From Apis mellifera (taxonomy: Eukaryota; Arthropoda; Insecta; Hymenoptera; Apidae), in NCBI RefSeq assembly GCF_003254395.2, contig NW_020555864.1, positions 28,712 through 92,711 on the forward strand: a stretch of DNA of 64,000 bases, read 5' to 3'. Made by a program: the position numbers and the translations under genes. Positions 13,182 to 25,805 of this stretch are shown in pieces. Positions within the stretch are counted from its first letter, which is position 1. Each line of letters begins with the position of its first letter. The notes beneath the pieces are model-generated. The model ran no database searches and had not been told where the DNA came from. It was given only the letters and a program-made list of their open reading frames with translations.

Positions 13182-15640
13182 CTTACTATGTATGAGTATC
13201 ATCAGACCATATTTATAACATCGTTAACAATCGTTATTTTTGTGAAATATTGATTCATTTGTATTCATCAGAATTTTGGATAATTTTAATTAAATAATCG
13301 AGCATATAGTTTTTAGTTTTTACAAAGCACTGTGCTATAAATCTTGAACTTGCCAAAATATTTTATTGATAATACATCAGATATCTGTTAAAATATTCAT
13401 TCTCAAAAAAAAAAAAGAATTCGTAGAATTATCATTTACGCATATTAATTATTATTATCATAATATAACGTACAAAGAGATGGAAGAATAGAATGAACAA
13501 AAGATCTTCAAAGCGTCAAAACTTTTCTTTTTGGATAAATTCAAAATTAGCATCAAATTCACGCTTCAAGTTCATTCATAGTCGCTCAAAAAATAAAACA
13601 TAATTCGCAAAATAAAATGTAAAACGATGTATCGGATGTATTTGACAGTCATAAATACAATTTATATGAATTTTCGAAGAAAAATGAAGTCATTAAAAAA
13701 ATACGATACAGTTATATTACATAATTTCAAAAAATCACAATATCGTAATTTAAGTGATCCGTAATATCGAATTTGCTTCGATTAAATGTTATTTTTAAAA
13801 ATCGTTATTTCGATGTAATCGAAATGAGATCGAAGATTATTTACAAAAGTTTTGTTTATCACTTTTGTTTAAATAGATTCTATAATTTTTGTAATATTAT
13901 TAATTTCTAATTTTTCCTAATTATAAACTTTTCTTATCGGAATATTAGATTATTGATGCTATTGAAATAAAAATATAATTTAATATAAAATATCTATAAT
14001 TATAAAATTATATTTTTATCTCAAAAATTAATTTCAAACTCTTTAAATTATTTTATATTGAGAATAGTATATATAAAAATATATTATATAATTATTTTGC
14101 TAATAAAGAATCCTTTTATTTTTTATTAAAGTCATAAATATTAATAAATAGTTGTAAATGAAATGATTTAATATGAATTAAATCAGTATTAAAATCACTG
14201 TATTCGAATCATTTCTACGATTATTTTATAAAATAAAAAACTTATTATTTTAAAAAACTTCATCAAATATCATGACATAGCAAAATTAAAATTTATTGAA
14301 AATTGTATTGAAAAAAGAAGCATCGGACAATATCTTATGTTACGATATCTTATGATAAAAAAAATTTAATTATATGAACGTAATAATTATTAATTTAAGA
14401 AAATAAAAAAATCATGTTATAATAATTTCTGATGTTTAATTTATCAGACTCTGCGAACTACTTTCTCTCAAATGTCACTTTTCAAGGTCAATAAGTCAAT
14501 AACATATATTTGATGTTATTTATAATATTGATAGAAAATGAGAAGACTACTTTTTTGAGGAGATACTATATATTAATATAACATTCGCAAAAAAAAATGA
14601 TTTAAAAAATTTCAAGTGAATTCATTGTCATTACAAACATTAAATCCCTATTAATAGCATTGAAAATTTAATTTTTTTTTAATAAAAAAATTTATAATCA
14701 GAAAAAGCTAGAAATCATATTGCAAAATTTAGAAAAATACATAGAATTCTTTTGAAATAAATAATAAAAATAACGTAATTACTAATATTAGTAATTACTA
14801 ATTTAATAATTAATTACTAGTATTTGTGGTTTCTTAATAACAAAGAATCAAAAATAAAAAAAATTATATATAAAAATACTAAATGTAAGAATATTAAAAT
14901 TATTCATTAATCATAATCCAAAAAATATAAATTTAAGAAAACAAACTCTTTTCTCTTTATTTAAAAAAAAATTTTGTTTCTTGTTTCTTTTATATCACAT
15001 TATAAAATATATAAAAATTTTTCAATTTTTGTTTCGTTCTTGTAAAAATATTAAAAATAAATAAATTTATAATTATATACTTTTAGAATTTAAAGTTCAT
15101 TGAAATTTTTGTGATTTTATTATTGAATGTTACCAGCAATACCACTATTTGATTATTGGTATCTATTTGTTTTTCTTCGATGCATATACTTCAAATGTTT
15201 TGTAAACAAATATGCGCTATTATGCAATTATTATAATTAAATATATTCATTTAGCTAAACCCATATATTTTTATTTATTGATTTCATCGATCTGTTAACA
15301 AGTAAGTAATTGTAAAAACAATATATTGAACTTTTTAATTTGAAATATAGGATTTTGTAAATTTCATATAGTCGGATTAATTTTCATCCAATGATTTATT
15401 TGTGGATTTAAATGAAATGATATAAAAGATTTATTTATAAATTTAATTTTTTTTTAATTTGTCTATTAAAGAAAAAATCATATTATATTATAAGTAATAT
15501 TATAAATAATATTACATAATAAAATTTGTTATAATTTTTCCGCAATAAATTGTTAAATAACAGATTTTTTTTTATAATACAGTTCACTAAAATATTATAT
15601 AAATAATATATAGAAAATACAAAATTATTATTTCATTGAT

Positions 15641-17445
15641 ATATTGCAATATTATAATGTAAATATACCATAACGCTTTATTGTCATTTCGTTCTACGTT
15701 CCGAAATGGTTATAATTCAGTTGTAAATTCAGTCATTATTGAACATGTATAGGAATTGCTTCATTATTTCGATATGGAATTTATTGTCCAAGAATGTTTT
15801 TTATAAACATTGTATATATATGTACATATTTAGATTTTTTTCATTTAACTCAGATATTTTATACACTATAATAATTATATATTCAAATAAATTATTTTTT
15901 CTATTTTGATCTGATTTAGATTGTTTGTTTTATATTTTGATTTTATTCAAGTCTTTTTTTTTCATTTGCTCAAAATGTTGAAGAAAATGCTATGAATATA
16001 TATATAAAAGAAATTAATATTTCCGAAAAAGATTGGTAAAAAAGGTAAGAATTAATATTTCTGAAAAAAATTGCATAAAAGAAACGAAATAAAATTTTTT
16101 TGACCTTTTTATATATTTACATTTAATATTCTATTCTTTAATAAACACAAATATAAATTTTTTAAATTTAACCAAAAAAATGTATTTAAAAAATATTTTT
16201 TCATAAAAAATGTAAAATATTTCAAGTTTTTTCATCTAATACAAGATCGAAACATAATTGTGAGAAGCATGAAAAACAAAATAGTTTATTTTCTAAAAAT
16301 TTTATAATGAAACATGTTTGTTTGAATGCTTATACCTCACACATTGTGTGAGACACTATTACATTTGATATTAAATCCAATTTAATATCATTTAGTTTCG
16401 AACGCGAATATAAAATATTAAAGCAAGATTTTTATTTTCTATATGTACTTTCAATACTTTATTATTTTCATCTATATTAACATATACATACAATATAACA
16501 AATATCATAATTAAGATTTGTTGAAGTTAATAAATATTTCATTAATAATTCTTCTTCTTCAGTTTATAAGTGTTATGAAATTTGAATAAAATATTGTTAT
16601 TTTTATATTTAATTATTATATCTAGATAATGTCATTCTATTGATTTTATATTTTTTAGCTTTTTGTTCTTATTAATTTATTTTCATTAATAACTTTCAAT
16701 ATAGCATTTTTAATATAAAATTAAGTGAATTTATTTGACAATTTTTAAATTTCTATTTAAACGACATTTATTAAAATATATTTTAAATTTCTATCATTAT
16801 TTCTTTATATAAGAATATTTATTATAGATTATGCAAGACTAAATTATTTTAGAAAGGTATAATATATGTATCGATATATATCAAATTTTGCTTGACTCTA
16901 TGCTTCATACTTCTTTAAATATAGAATTTTAAAATAATAATTATAACAATATTTAATTTCAACTGAAACTAATGAAAGTTGACTTAAAATATTGTATTTT
17001 CGTATAAAATTAACATTTTATAGTAATCATTATATATATATCACTATATAATGATAAAAATCTTATATAAATAAAATAAATATTTACATTTTTCATCATT
17101 AAAAATAATTTCTGTAATAAAATAAAATAGTTTTAGTTAATAAAATTATTTAAAATAATTATAACTCAATATGTACGCTACACAGATATATAATAAGATA
17201 CAGAGAGATATGATATAATCTACATTTTTATTTTTAACGTAGGAAATATAAAAATATTTCAAATCTGTTTGTGTATCAATTTCAATTCACTCTCTTCTAA
17301 ATATATGATACATGAATTTTTTCAGACTTTTTTTTTTCATACCATAAATTATATCGACTACAAATAATCTCCATTTGTGTTCGATTTACCATAGTTTGAA
17401 TTTAGCATAAAAACATAATAATAATAATCAAGTCCAACAATTTTC
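15641..17445 (+). repeat. segmental duplication D1, copy 1
   Basis: Nearly collinear with 48001-49790 in direct orientation over about 1.8 kb. Shared landmarks in order are CCGAAATGGTTATAATTCAG, GCTCAAAATGTTGAAGAAAA, GAGACACTATTACATTTGAT, TTCGAACGCGAATATAAAAT and GTGTTCGATTTACCATAGTT. Differences are mostly single bases and small indels, so the copying is fairly recent. It contains no gene. The right edge coincides with the left end of the mariner at 17446; the left edge of the partner coincides with the end of a CytB NUMT. Confidence 0.9.
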
Positions 17446-18368
17446 ATTGGCAACCAAGTAATTGCGGATTTTTTTTAGAAAATCAAAGACAATTTTTTCA
17501 TGGAATTAAATAACTTTATTCTGTAATGTATTGCCCATTTTGATCAATGACCTTTTGCCATCTTTCAGGCAGCATCATAATCCCACATTCATAAAACTTC
17601 TGGTTTTTATTAGCAAAAAACTGAATCAGGTACGATTTGATATCATCATCAGTATTGAAATTTTTACCATTCAAGGAGTTTTGTAAAGATCGAAATAAAA
17701 AGTAATCAGATGGTGCAAGGTCAGGACTATATGGTGAATGTGACAAAACATCCCAACCAAGCTCCAATAATTTTTGCCGAGTGACGAAAGATGTGTGTGG
17801 CCTTGCATTGTCATGATGGAATACAACACCTTTTCGATTTGTCAATTCGCTTTTCTTCAACTGCATTGTTTAATTTCGTTAGTTGTTCAATGTAGACAAC
17901 AGAATTGATCGTTCAATTGGGTGGTAAGAGTTCAAAATAGACAATTCCTTTGTAATCCCACCAAACTGATAACAAAACCTTCTTTTGATGAATACCAGCT
18001 TTTGATGTTGTTTGAGCTGATTCACGTGGCCTGCTCGACAATTTTTTCCGTTTGATATTGTTGTAAACAACCCATTTTTCATCGCCAGTTATCAGTCGTT
18101 TTAAAAATGGATCATTTTCATTACGTTTCTTTAGCAAATCGCAGCTGTTAATGCATTGCGTTAAATGCTTTTCTTTCAGTTCGGAGGAACCCATGTATCG
18201 AGTTTTTGAACATAGCCAAGTTGTTTTAAATGGTTTTCAATGCATGTATATGATACATGAAGCTTCTCTGCAATCTCACGAGTTGTACTGTTACGATCCG
18301 AATCGATTATTGCTTTGATTAGGTCGTCATCAACTTCAACTCCGCAATTACTTAGTTGCCAACCCAAT
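17446..18368 (-). mobile_element. Hsmar1-like mariner, 5'-deleted copy
   Basis: Terminal inverted repeats are visible at both ends: TTGGCAACCAAGTAATTGCG from 17446, and its inverted partner TCCGCAATTACTTAGTTGCC at 18341 followed by AACCCAA and TA. The left repeat has lost its outermost few bases. The interior is a transposase remnant. The right repeat is joined directly to transposase sequence at 18340/18341, so the 5' leader and roughly the first 55 codons were deleted. The element sits next to the right edge of duplication D1. The partner copy of D1 lacks it, which fits insertion at or after the duplication edge formed. Confidence 0.92.
17516..18340 (-). pseudogene. mariner transposase pseudogene, N-terminus missing
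   Basis: Read on the minus strand from about 18340: the second half of the helix-turn-helix domain (VEVDDDLIKAI, then STTREIAEKLHVSYTCIENH), the first catalytic region LITGDEKWVVYNN (about 18100-18060), WWDYKGIVYFELLPPN (about 17965-17915) and the catalytic FHHDNARPHTSFV. The last is followed by YSPDLAPSDYFLF, with exactly 34 residues between the second and third Asp, so the DD34D spacing is kept. The normal C-terminal PERWQKVIDQNGQYI is present. At least two frameshifts (near 18190 and 17870-17915) and the missing first ~55 residues make it inactive. It resembles the family that includes human SETMAR/Hsmar1. Confidence 0.92.
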
Positions 18369-18699
18369 AATTATATATTCGTATATATTTATATATAAAT
18401 ATATATATATTATTATACTCGCAATATTTCATATAAAACAAAATTATCATTAATTTCGATAACACAAATTCAATTGAATTTGCGTAAAATGTATAAAAAC
18501 TTCTGCGACTAACTACATATATAAAGTTAACTTATTAACTTATTAACAAGTTAATAATGAAAAAATAAATAGATTTTAGATAAAGTGGATTATATTTACG
18601 TTAAAAGAAGTATTTCATTGAGACATATTATCTAAATTAATTTAAAAAAATTAAAGATTGATCTAATTTGATGTGTTTATATATGTATAATATACGGGT

Positions 18700-19011
18700 G
18701 TATGCATGTGAAAGAATACAGTATAAATGTGTATATATATATGTATATAGTATGCATTGTATCTTTTTATAAAGGTGAAAATTAAAGAAAGATAAAGATT
18801 TTTAATAATATAAATAATTTATATTTTTATGAAAATCTGTCATATATATCTTCTGGTAATATTAGTATTATTTATTCGATAAATAATTCGTACCATATAT
18901 TTATTAGAACTAAATATATATCAAAATTATGACAATTAAAATAATTAAGAATAATATTGTTTACAGGTGTGGCACATTATTTTAATTTATAACAATGTGA
19001 TTAATATACTG

Positions 19012-19066
<55 letters not shown>

Positions 19067-19290
19067 CTTTAAATCGAATATTGTTATAGAGGAGTTAAAA
19101 TGCGTTTAGGTTATTTAATTTAAATATCGTTTTTTGCCGTCACGTTTAATCACGTTATTTTCTAACAGATATTCTATAAATTTGTATTTTGTAAATCATA
19201 TAAATTGGTATATGTATAGATATACACACATATTATTAATATATATTTAAAATATAATTTATAAAAGTATAAATAAATTTAATGCATAAT
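18700..19290 (+). repeat. segmental duplication D2, copy 1
   Basis: Collinear with 38092-38690. Shared strings include TAGTATGCATTGTATC, AATTAAAGAAAGATAAAGAT, GAAAATCTGTCATATATATC and ACGTCACGTTTAATCACG (here CCGTCACG). An (AT)n tract at 19014-19062 is much longer here than in the partner. No gene. Confidence 0.9.
19014..19062. repeat. (AT)n microsatellite
   Basis: About 24 AT units inside duplication D2; the homologous tract in the partner (about 38435-38460) is short and interrupted. Confidence 0.95.
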
Positions 19291-19861
19291 TTCAATGACA
19301 GATAATTAAGTAATAATTTACTTCCCCATATTTCTTATTTATCTTCATCCATAAGTTTCTGTAACAAATAAAATTCTTAAAATAATATTGAAAAAAAAAA
19401 ACACTCAAATCTGGAAGAAAGTTATTAATATATTATTAAATAATCCACAACTTTCTTTCAAGTAGATTTATAAGATCAGGATTATAACAGGATAAGGAGA
19501 CTTAAATTTTGAATTATAACTAAAATTTTTTTATAATAATTTTAAAAGAAAAATTTATATTTACATTTGAATTGACTTAAACATTTCATCGTAAAAATAA
19601 TTTTCTACAATATCATAACAATTAAAACAAATTCAATAATGAGAAAAGAATGTATATTTCAACTATATTTTCTATAACAAATACTTTGTTAATACGGGAG
19701 CTGAAAAAGAGACAAAAAGATAGCCAGAAGGACCATCTAAAATCTAAAATCGTTCACTTAATGCGAACAAACCGTAAGTAGAATATTTTATTTCGCAACA
19801 CTAATATAACAAATTTTCAAAACAAAACGCAAAGAGTTTATGTCTTAATGTATAAGCGATA

Positions 19862-19918
19862 ATTAATATATACATATATACAATATATATACATATATAT
19901 ATTGTATACATTATATAC

Positions 19919-19971
<53 letters not shown>

Positions 19972-19980
19972 TATATAATT
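19862..19980. repeat. AT/ACAT microsatellite
   Basis: TATACATATATACAATATAT-type repeats with a pure (AT)n core at about 19925-19965, inside block L copy A. Confidence 0.9.
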
Positions 19981-20444
19981 AATAAAGAAAGTAAATAAAA
20001 AAAGAAGAAAAAAAAAGGAAAGAAAAGACAATTCGCGAAAATATATTCCAATTAAATTATGAATTTATGCACTCATACTTTAATATATGCAATACTAAAT
20101 GCGGAAGATTATAGCCATATCAATGACTGCTGTTATACCACCTTTCTGCAACTCGTTCAGTTACAATAGGTGACAAGGGATGCAATAGGTTCACAAACAG
20201 AATATATTTCTACAATTTAGGTGGAAGAAAAGTGGACAATTATAGTACGCAACGTTACGTTATCAACATAAAACTAATTCTTAAATTTGAATTTAAACCA
20301 AAATATTATTATTATTATTCTAAAAATTAAAAATGATTTCCAAAATCTATCATAAATTGTAACTTTATATGATACGTACGAAAATAAAAAAGTAATCTAC
20401 TTCATATTCAAATTAATAAAAAGCAATCCCGATATTTCTTATAA

Positions 20445-20529
20445 CGCAACACTAAAGCAAACCCGACCATCATTTTATCGCAACACTAATTCAAAACGAA
20501 AGATTTGTAAACTACAACTGCAACACTAA
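20445..20529 (+). repeat. short tandem array with CGCAACACTAA core, copy A
   Basis: The 11-mer CGCAACACTAA occurs at 20445 and 20479, and as TGCAACACTAA at 20519. Starts are 34-40 bp apart. A further isolated copy lies at 19794. The homologous place in block L copy B holds a similar array. Confidence 0.75.
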
Positions 20530-20661
20530 TCAACAAAATCACGAATTTCCCACGATAACTTGATCAAGACGATGGGTCAGCATGCAAATAGCCAATCAAC
20601 ATAACAACAATTACTACTGAAACGAGCACAGTGATATAATAATAACTTGACTTCCCATTCT

Positions 20662-20695
20662 TTGGACCCCAAAAAAAATCTAAAAAATGGGAAGC
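20662..20695. other. conserved 9-bp-stem hairpin in block L copy A
   Basis: CTTCCCATT (about 20651-20659) and AATGGGAAG (about 20686-20694) are perfect complements. The copy B partners (about 29229-29275) are CTTCCCATT and AATGAGAAG, which leaves one C-A mismatch. Confidence 0.6.
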
Positions 20696-20729
20696 CATTC
20701 GTTGTAGCTCTCTTCGCAACAGATTTTCG

Positions 20730-20766
20730 GATCACTTCGATCTTCTTTCTTCGAGTGCAATGCTCG
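20730..20766. other. two adjacent conserved small hairpins in block L copy A
   Basis: Hairpin 1 is GATC(20730-33)-ACTTC-GATC(39-42); copy B at 29307-29319 is GGCC-CCTTC-GGTC. Hairpin 2 is CGAGT(20752-56)/GCTCG(20762-66); copy B is CGGGC(29329-33)/GCCCG(29339-43). Each has one pair that is A-T or T-A here and G-C or C-G in copy B, so both arms changed and pairing was kept. Confidence 0.6.
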
Positions 20767-21043
20767 CTGAAACTTACAACTAGCCTCGAGATATCCTAAT
20801 CGCACAAAAAATAAAAAAAAAAATAAAGAAAAAAAGACTCGCGAAAGTTGAGTGCACAAAAATGACCAACGATCGCAGTGATCGTGTCCATGAGCAGAAT
20901 CTCGAGCTCGACGTTCGTTTCGACATTTAATTTGTAACCACGATCGCGGAATTCGAAAAATCGAAAACAAAGTCATAACTCGTGACCATTGATAACCACA
21001 CGTCTCAATCTCACACTCGATCTTTCAAATTTGATTTCCTGGA

Positions 21044-21096
21044 ACAGGTTGTTACGCGAAAACGCGCCAATCCGATAAGAAATTATGATAACCTGT
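21044..21096. other. conserved 11-bp stem in block L copy A
   Basis: ACAGGTTGTTA (21044-54) pairs with TGATAACCTGT (21086-96) through nine Watson-Crick pairs and two G-T wobbles. Inside it lies the tight hairpin CGCG-AAAA-CGCG (21055-66). In copy B the same stem is a perfect 11-bp match, CAGGTTGTCAC (29630-40) with GTGACAACCTG (29670-80). Confidence 0.7.
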
Positions 21097-21593
21097 CCGG
21101 CCTTACCTGCTTATAATTATAACAGGCAAACCAGAAGTATACTATCTATCCTATCTAGCCCTATATATATTTAAAAAATTGCAAAACAAGCCCAACACAC
21201 ATTCATTTTTTACGATTCTCACGTATAATATTCGGACGCAAAAGTCTACTCTAAGAAAAACGTCCCGGGACGCCTCCGAGCTTGACTCAATATTTTCACA
21301 TTCTAATTTTATGTACAATTTTCCTTAAATCGATTGATGATGGCTAATTAAGACCATTGCGTAAATTTCGTATAAATAAGTATACGTTCATTTTTATATA
21401 ATATGCTGATATAATGACTAAGAAAATGTCATTTCAAGAAATATAATTTTGCTAAAAAATAAATGGCATACTATTTCATACCATTAGAGAGAATTTCATA
21501 ATAAAAATGATAAAATTACTATTTATTACTGTTTCGTATTATATAGAAGCGAATATAAAAAATTATAAATAATTCAATTCATTAAAAGCTGAA

Positions 21594-21647
21594 ACGACGC
21601 AATTCCACACGCCTAGTCACACACGCATAATGTGGAAAATACATCGT
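21594..21647. other. conserved two-step hairpin in block L copy A
   Basis: Outer ACGACG (21594-99) with CATCGT (21642-47; one C-A mismatch) and inner TTCCACA (21603-09) with TGTGGAA (21631-37). Copy B has the perfect version at 30158-30212. Confidence 0.7.
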
Positions 21648-22493
21648 GCACGATATATTAACTCATCGTCAATCGCGAAAAAATCTTTATTAGCTTATCA
21701 ACTATGATCATCATACCCATCGTCTCTCTTTTATTCAAGTAGCATCTGAGTGAAGTTCTGATAATAGATATGGAAATGGTTAAATCTGAAAATCCTGAGC
21801 TAAGAAGAATATATTTTTGTTCTTAACTAACGAATTGATATTTCTTAAGTTAAAATTTATTTACATATTTTATTTATTTCATTTTAAATAAATTTACTTT
21901 ATAAATTTAATTAACTACTAAATACTAGTTTAATATTAAAATAAAGAAAAATTTCAACAATGAATAATAAATTTATTTACAATTTGATTATAACAAATAA
22001 TTGACTTTATATATCAATCAAAATAACCTCAAGTGATTTTTTCGTCAAAGCATATTATCGAAAATATAAACGCAATTTTTAAAAGTTTCGCTTTGATTAA
22101 AAAATCTACCTGTCGCGAAATGTCTTCTTGCACGTAAAATTCATTATTTTATACGCATCAAAAAAAGAATGTCAAATTTTTAAACATATTATCGTCACTA
22201 CCATTGTATGATAATTGTAATTTCTATTTAAATATAATATACTATTAAAATCGGAGAACATCCGATTTTTTCATTAAAAAATACTTATTTCAATATTTTT
22301 TATGTATTTTCAAATATTAATATAATACTTATTCATAAATATAATTAATAACTTTGTAATAAAATTTTATCAATATGAATTCATTAATATAAATAAATTA
22401 TAATTTATTTATTTTATTAAAAACGCTAACGTTGTACAAGAAAACCTATCCTGATCTAATAGATAAAATAACAAAAAGAAAAATGTTACTATT

Positions 22494-22583
22494 CACGGAT
22501 ATTATACATATCCACGGTCACTGTGCTCGTGCAAAATTCTACGTACACAGCCAGTTACCCGTGTCGGTTCGGATCTTTCATCC
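22494..22583. other. conserved hairpins in block L copy A
   Basis: GGATAT(22497-502)-TATAC-ATATCC(22508-13) corresponds to CACGGGTAT/ATACCCGTG at 30842-30864 in copy B; the third pair is A-T here and G-C there. GGAT(22571-74)-CTTTC-ATCC(22580-83) corresponds to GGAC-CTTTC-GTCC at 30920-30932; the closing pair is T-A here and C-G there. Confidence 0.65.
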
Positions 22584-23899
22584 TACGATATGAATGAGTA
22601 ACCAGAAGAAAAATGCATGCGATTCATCATTAGATGCGAAGAATCTGCGTTGCCATCAATTGTCGTGATCCATGGGAAGTCGTTCTTTGAGAAATATCGA
22701 TAATAAAACACAATAACTTATGACAAAAAGATTGAAATTTAAAAAAAATGCAATAGCAATGAAAATGTTCAAATAATTAAATAAATTGAAATGACTCTAT
22801 TTTTTAAAAGAAGTAGAAAATTTTAAACAAGTATAAAAATTTAAATAAAAACAAAGATAATTATCTCATCGCATGATGAATAATCGCCTTATTATCTTGA
22901 GAGAAACATTGACTCTACCGAAAATGAATATTTTGAATAAATATATAAAAATAACTTACTATTAATATTCGTTAATATACTATATTGTATTACCGGCAAA
23001 CAAACACTTACTCTAATTTCGCGTGTAACTATTATATATGTTATATTACATAAATTAAATTGACTTTGAGTCACACTTTAAAAGATAAAAAATATTACTA
23101 CGAAGCAAGCACTGAATCTACTAATCGCATTGCGCGCGATTACAATTTTCCGAAGGAAAAGTTATAATAGCAAAGAGAAGTGGATAAAAAAAAAAATATT
23201 TTACCTCTTTGTTATAGAAAATATTATTATTTTTCTAAAATTGTTAATTAAAAATGATAAACGAATAATGAAATCATTTAAAATAAAAAATATAATCTAA
23301 CATATGGAAATAAAAATGCAATTTATTTAAAAATATCCTTTTACATCAATATTCATAAATATTGATATCTTGATATGTTATGAATTACTTAACAAATAAA
23401 CAATAAAAGCAATTCATCCAAAAAGAAGAAAAATATATTTATTTTTAATATAAAAATAAACATTACCATTTCTCCGTAAAAGAACTATTGATGAGGAATT
23501 ATATCAAACCGTTACTGTGATATCCATATTGAAATACATTTTCCCGTCTTGAGATTTCTTAACAATTGCCTATTGTTAATGTATACAAAAAGTAATCAAA
23601 TTTTTATAGAATAATATACATAATAAATATTTACAAAATGAAAATGAAATAACAATGATCGTATTAAAAGAGAGAAATAATCCAACATAAAACTCTTTTT
23701 TATAAGTACAATTTGCGATTTATCGTAATTTTAATGACGAAATTATTATGACGATTAATAAAAAAAATTCTCTCTGAAAATTATCAATCAAATATCAATT
23801 TAAAATAATCATCAATTGAAATGCGCATTAATTTGGTAATAATAATATAAAGATATATAAAGATAAAAAAGTAATTATTAAAGTAAATTTTATATAAGA

Positions 23900-24720
23900 A
23901 TTGGTTACGTACCTGTTACGAAAACAAGCTTCTAATTGTGAGGATTTTCAATGATGGCGGATTGCGATATAATCTCGATTACCGAAATTAATAATGGCGT
24001 TGGGGGAGGAGTGGGGGGACGGTAGGTGATCAACAAAAGCCAAGCATTCACGAATACGAATCTTCAATTTAGTAAAGATTATCGAATCTCTAGTAATGAT
24101 TATCGTAAAATATATACGTTATGTCAGCGCCAAGCAAAACAAAAATATAATACACACAAACTTATATATAGATTTAGAAATGGAATATTTGAAACTATTC
24201 TAAATATATCTATCTCTGTCACACTAGATACATTACTAGATATTCATGCTCGTAAGATCGGTTGTTAAGTTCACTTGTTAAGTTATCGAGTACAATCTGT
24301 ACAAATGGAAATCAAAATCGTAAAATAAATGTAAATCCAAATAATATTGAAACAAAACAATATTTGAAAGGAAATTCTCGTTCAAATGTTTATGGTACAC
24401 GAACAACCGGTAACTGTCATATAAAACGTGCAACGATAAAAGATAGTAGAAACGATAAAAAATTGTAAAAAACTATTTAATTTTGAAATATTACTTTATA
24501 CACGATTATATAAATGTGTAATAACTAAATATGTTATTGATATTAATAAATTACACCGCAATATTGATAAAACTTGCACAAAATTGCGCATCTATATCGA
24601 TAATACACGTCCAGTATCCATGAATTTCGATGGTAAACAGGCGTCATGCATACTAAGATGCGCATTGCTTCGTCTCGTTATTCCGCTGTTGCAACTTTTT
24701 GATTGGCTGAATCGTATGTT
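23900..24720 (-). promoter_or_regulatory. GC-richer promoter-like region with candidate minus-strand first exon
   Basis: This stretch stands out by its CpGs, a G-run (GTTGGGGGAGGAGTGGGG near 24000) and an ATTGGCTG CCAAT-type box at about 24702. On the minus strand it offers CGTAACAG|GTACGTAAC at 23913/23912, an excellent splice donor match. That would end an exon running down from about 24030. The exon has no convincing reading frame. On the plus strand the 80- and 68-codon open frames at 24026-24468 have no recognisable domain. Inference: a possible start of a non-coding transcript running leftwards across block L copy A. Without transcript data this is only a candidate. Confidence 0.35.
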
Positions 24721-25600
24721 AAAATTTCTTACATTAAATCGCGCGAAAATTTAAATATTATATATTATACTTTTGTTAAAAATTCCTGTCAAATTCGATA
24801 AATTGATAAAAATTGATAAATAATATAATAATAAAAATAAAGAATTAAAATTAATTTAATAAAAAAATCAACCCAAAATAGAATTACAATAAAATAATTT
24901 AAAATAAAAATTAATTAAATTTCGAATAACGATGATAAAATCATGATGAAATGTAACTAAAAATAAAAAAAAATTAAACGTAAAAGAGAAAAATTAAGCG
25001 CATTTCATTTTAAAAAAATTTCTTCTATATTCGTAACATATAAAAATGAAAAAGAAGAACTAAAGTGAACAAATGGATGGATAAATAAATAAAATATATA
25101 ATATATAAAATTTATAAATATATAAAATTTACCAAATATATTAAACTAAAATAAGAAAATTTCATTCGAAAATATAGAAGAATAAAAAAGAAAAAATTTA
25201 TTAATTAAATAAAAATTAATAGTTTTGAAAAATTCATTTATAAAATTCATTTATAAAATATTCTAATATTAATTTTCAACTGCGTAATATAACGAAAAAG
25301 AAAAAATATTAATAATAAGATATATGTATTTATATTGAAATAATTTGATGAAATAAAATTTATTAGAATTAATTATTCTATATTCATTTCGACAAAGAAA
25401 TTCATTCTAACTTCTATTCTTATTGTTAGGAAATGAAATAAAATATTATTATCTAATTTATTGGAAAATTATCAGTTAGAAATCGTCATGCTACGTACAT
25501 ATTATCCATTACGTTTGTTCTTTCAATTTCACTATACACATTTGAATTATAATTTGTATAAATAAAAATCAAAATCAAAAAACATGTAAAACAAATATAT
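24721..25600. other. AT-rich non-coding stretch
   Basis: No gene, repeat or signal identified; A-rich plus-strand sequence. Confidence 0.6.
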
Positions 25601-25604
25601 ATAA

Positions 25605-25805
25605 TAAAATTATAGCTTGGTAAAACAAACTTCTGAATTTCCAAAGAAAATTATTAATGAAATATTTTATATACCAAAATTACTGAACCTTTTAAATAAA
25701 ACATATTTAGGTATTCTTTTATAAGCAATAATTTTGAAAAGCAAAATTTTGAAAAGTGATGCCAATTACGAGATTTCACTAACAGAGATGTGACTACGCA
25801 TTGAA
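25605..25805 (+). repeat. element E7, degenerate copy
   Basis: The 3' half matches the E7 family: GATGCCAATTAC at about 25758 and TGTGACTACGCATTGAAAT at about 25789. The terminal stem here is ATTTC with GAAAT, where other copies have GTCTC with GAGAC-type arms. The 5' half (TTATAGCTTGGTA) is decayed and no 5' stem is visible. Confidence 0.6.

Larger units (their letters stand above)
11661..15640. other. AT-rich non-coding stretch
   Basis: No gene supported. Contains the (TA)n tract at about 12745-12792 and the 54-bp tandem duplication at 13081-13181. Confidence 0.65.
19698..23180. repeat. block L, copy A (duplicated GC-richer non-coding block)
   Basis: Homologous, in the same order and orientation, to 28693-31300. 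Conserved islands are 19698-19740 (GCTGAAAAAGAGAC), 20130-20260, 20640-21300, 21590-21830, 22015-22145, 22430-22690 and 22890-23170; AT-rich sequence between them has diverged in length. The islands are clearly richer in G+C than the surroundings and carry several conserved hairpins, described separately. No reading frame is conserved between copies: the longest minus-strand frame (20680-20976) is interrupted by stops in copy B. I read it as non-coding, possibly a transcribed RNA locus or a large non-autonomous retroelement. I saw no LTRs, primer-binding site or retroviral-type domains. Confidence 0.85.

Noticed and set aside
20680..20976. 98-codon minus-strand open frame in block L copy A
   Set aside because: The homologous stretch of copy B (about 29240-29560) is interrupted by stops and a shifted frame, and no domain is recognisable.
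24026..24468. Two overlapping plus-strand frames (80 and 68 codons) in the promoter-like region
   Set aside because: No recognisable domain, no paralogue to test conservation; possible, but unsupported as coding.
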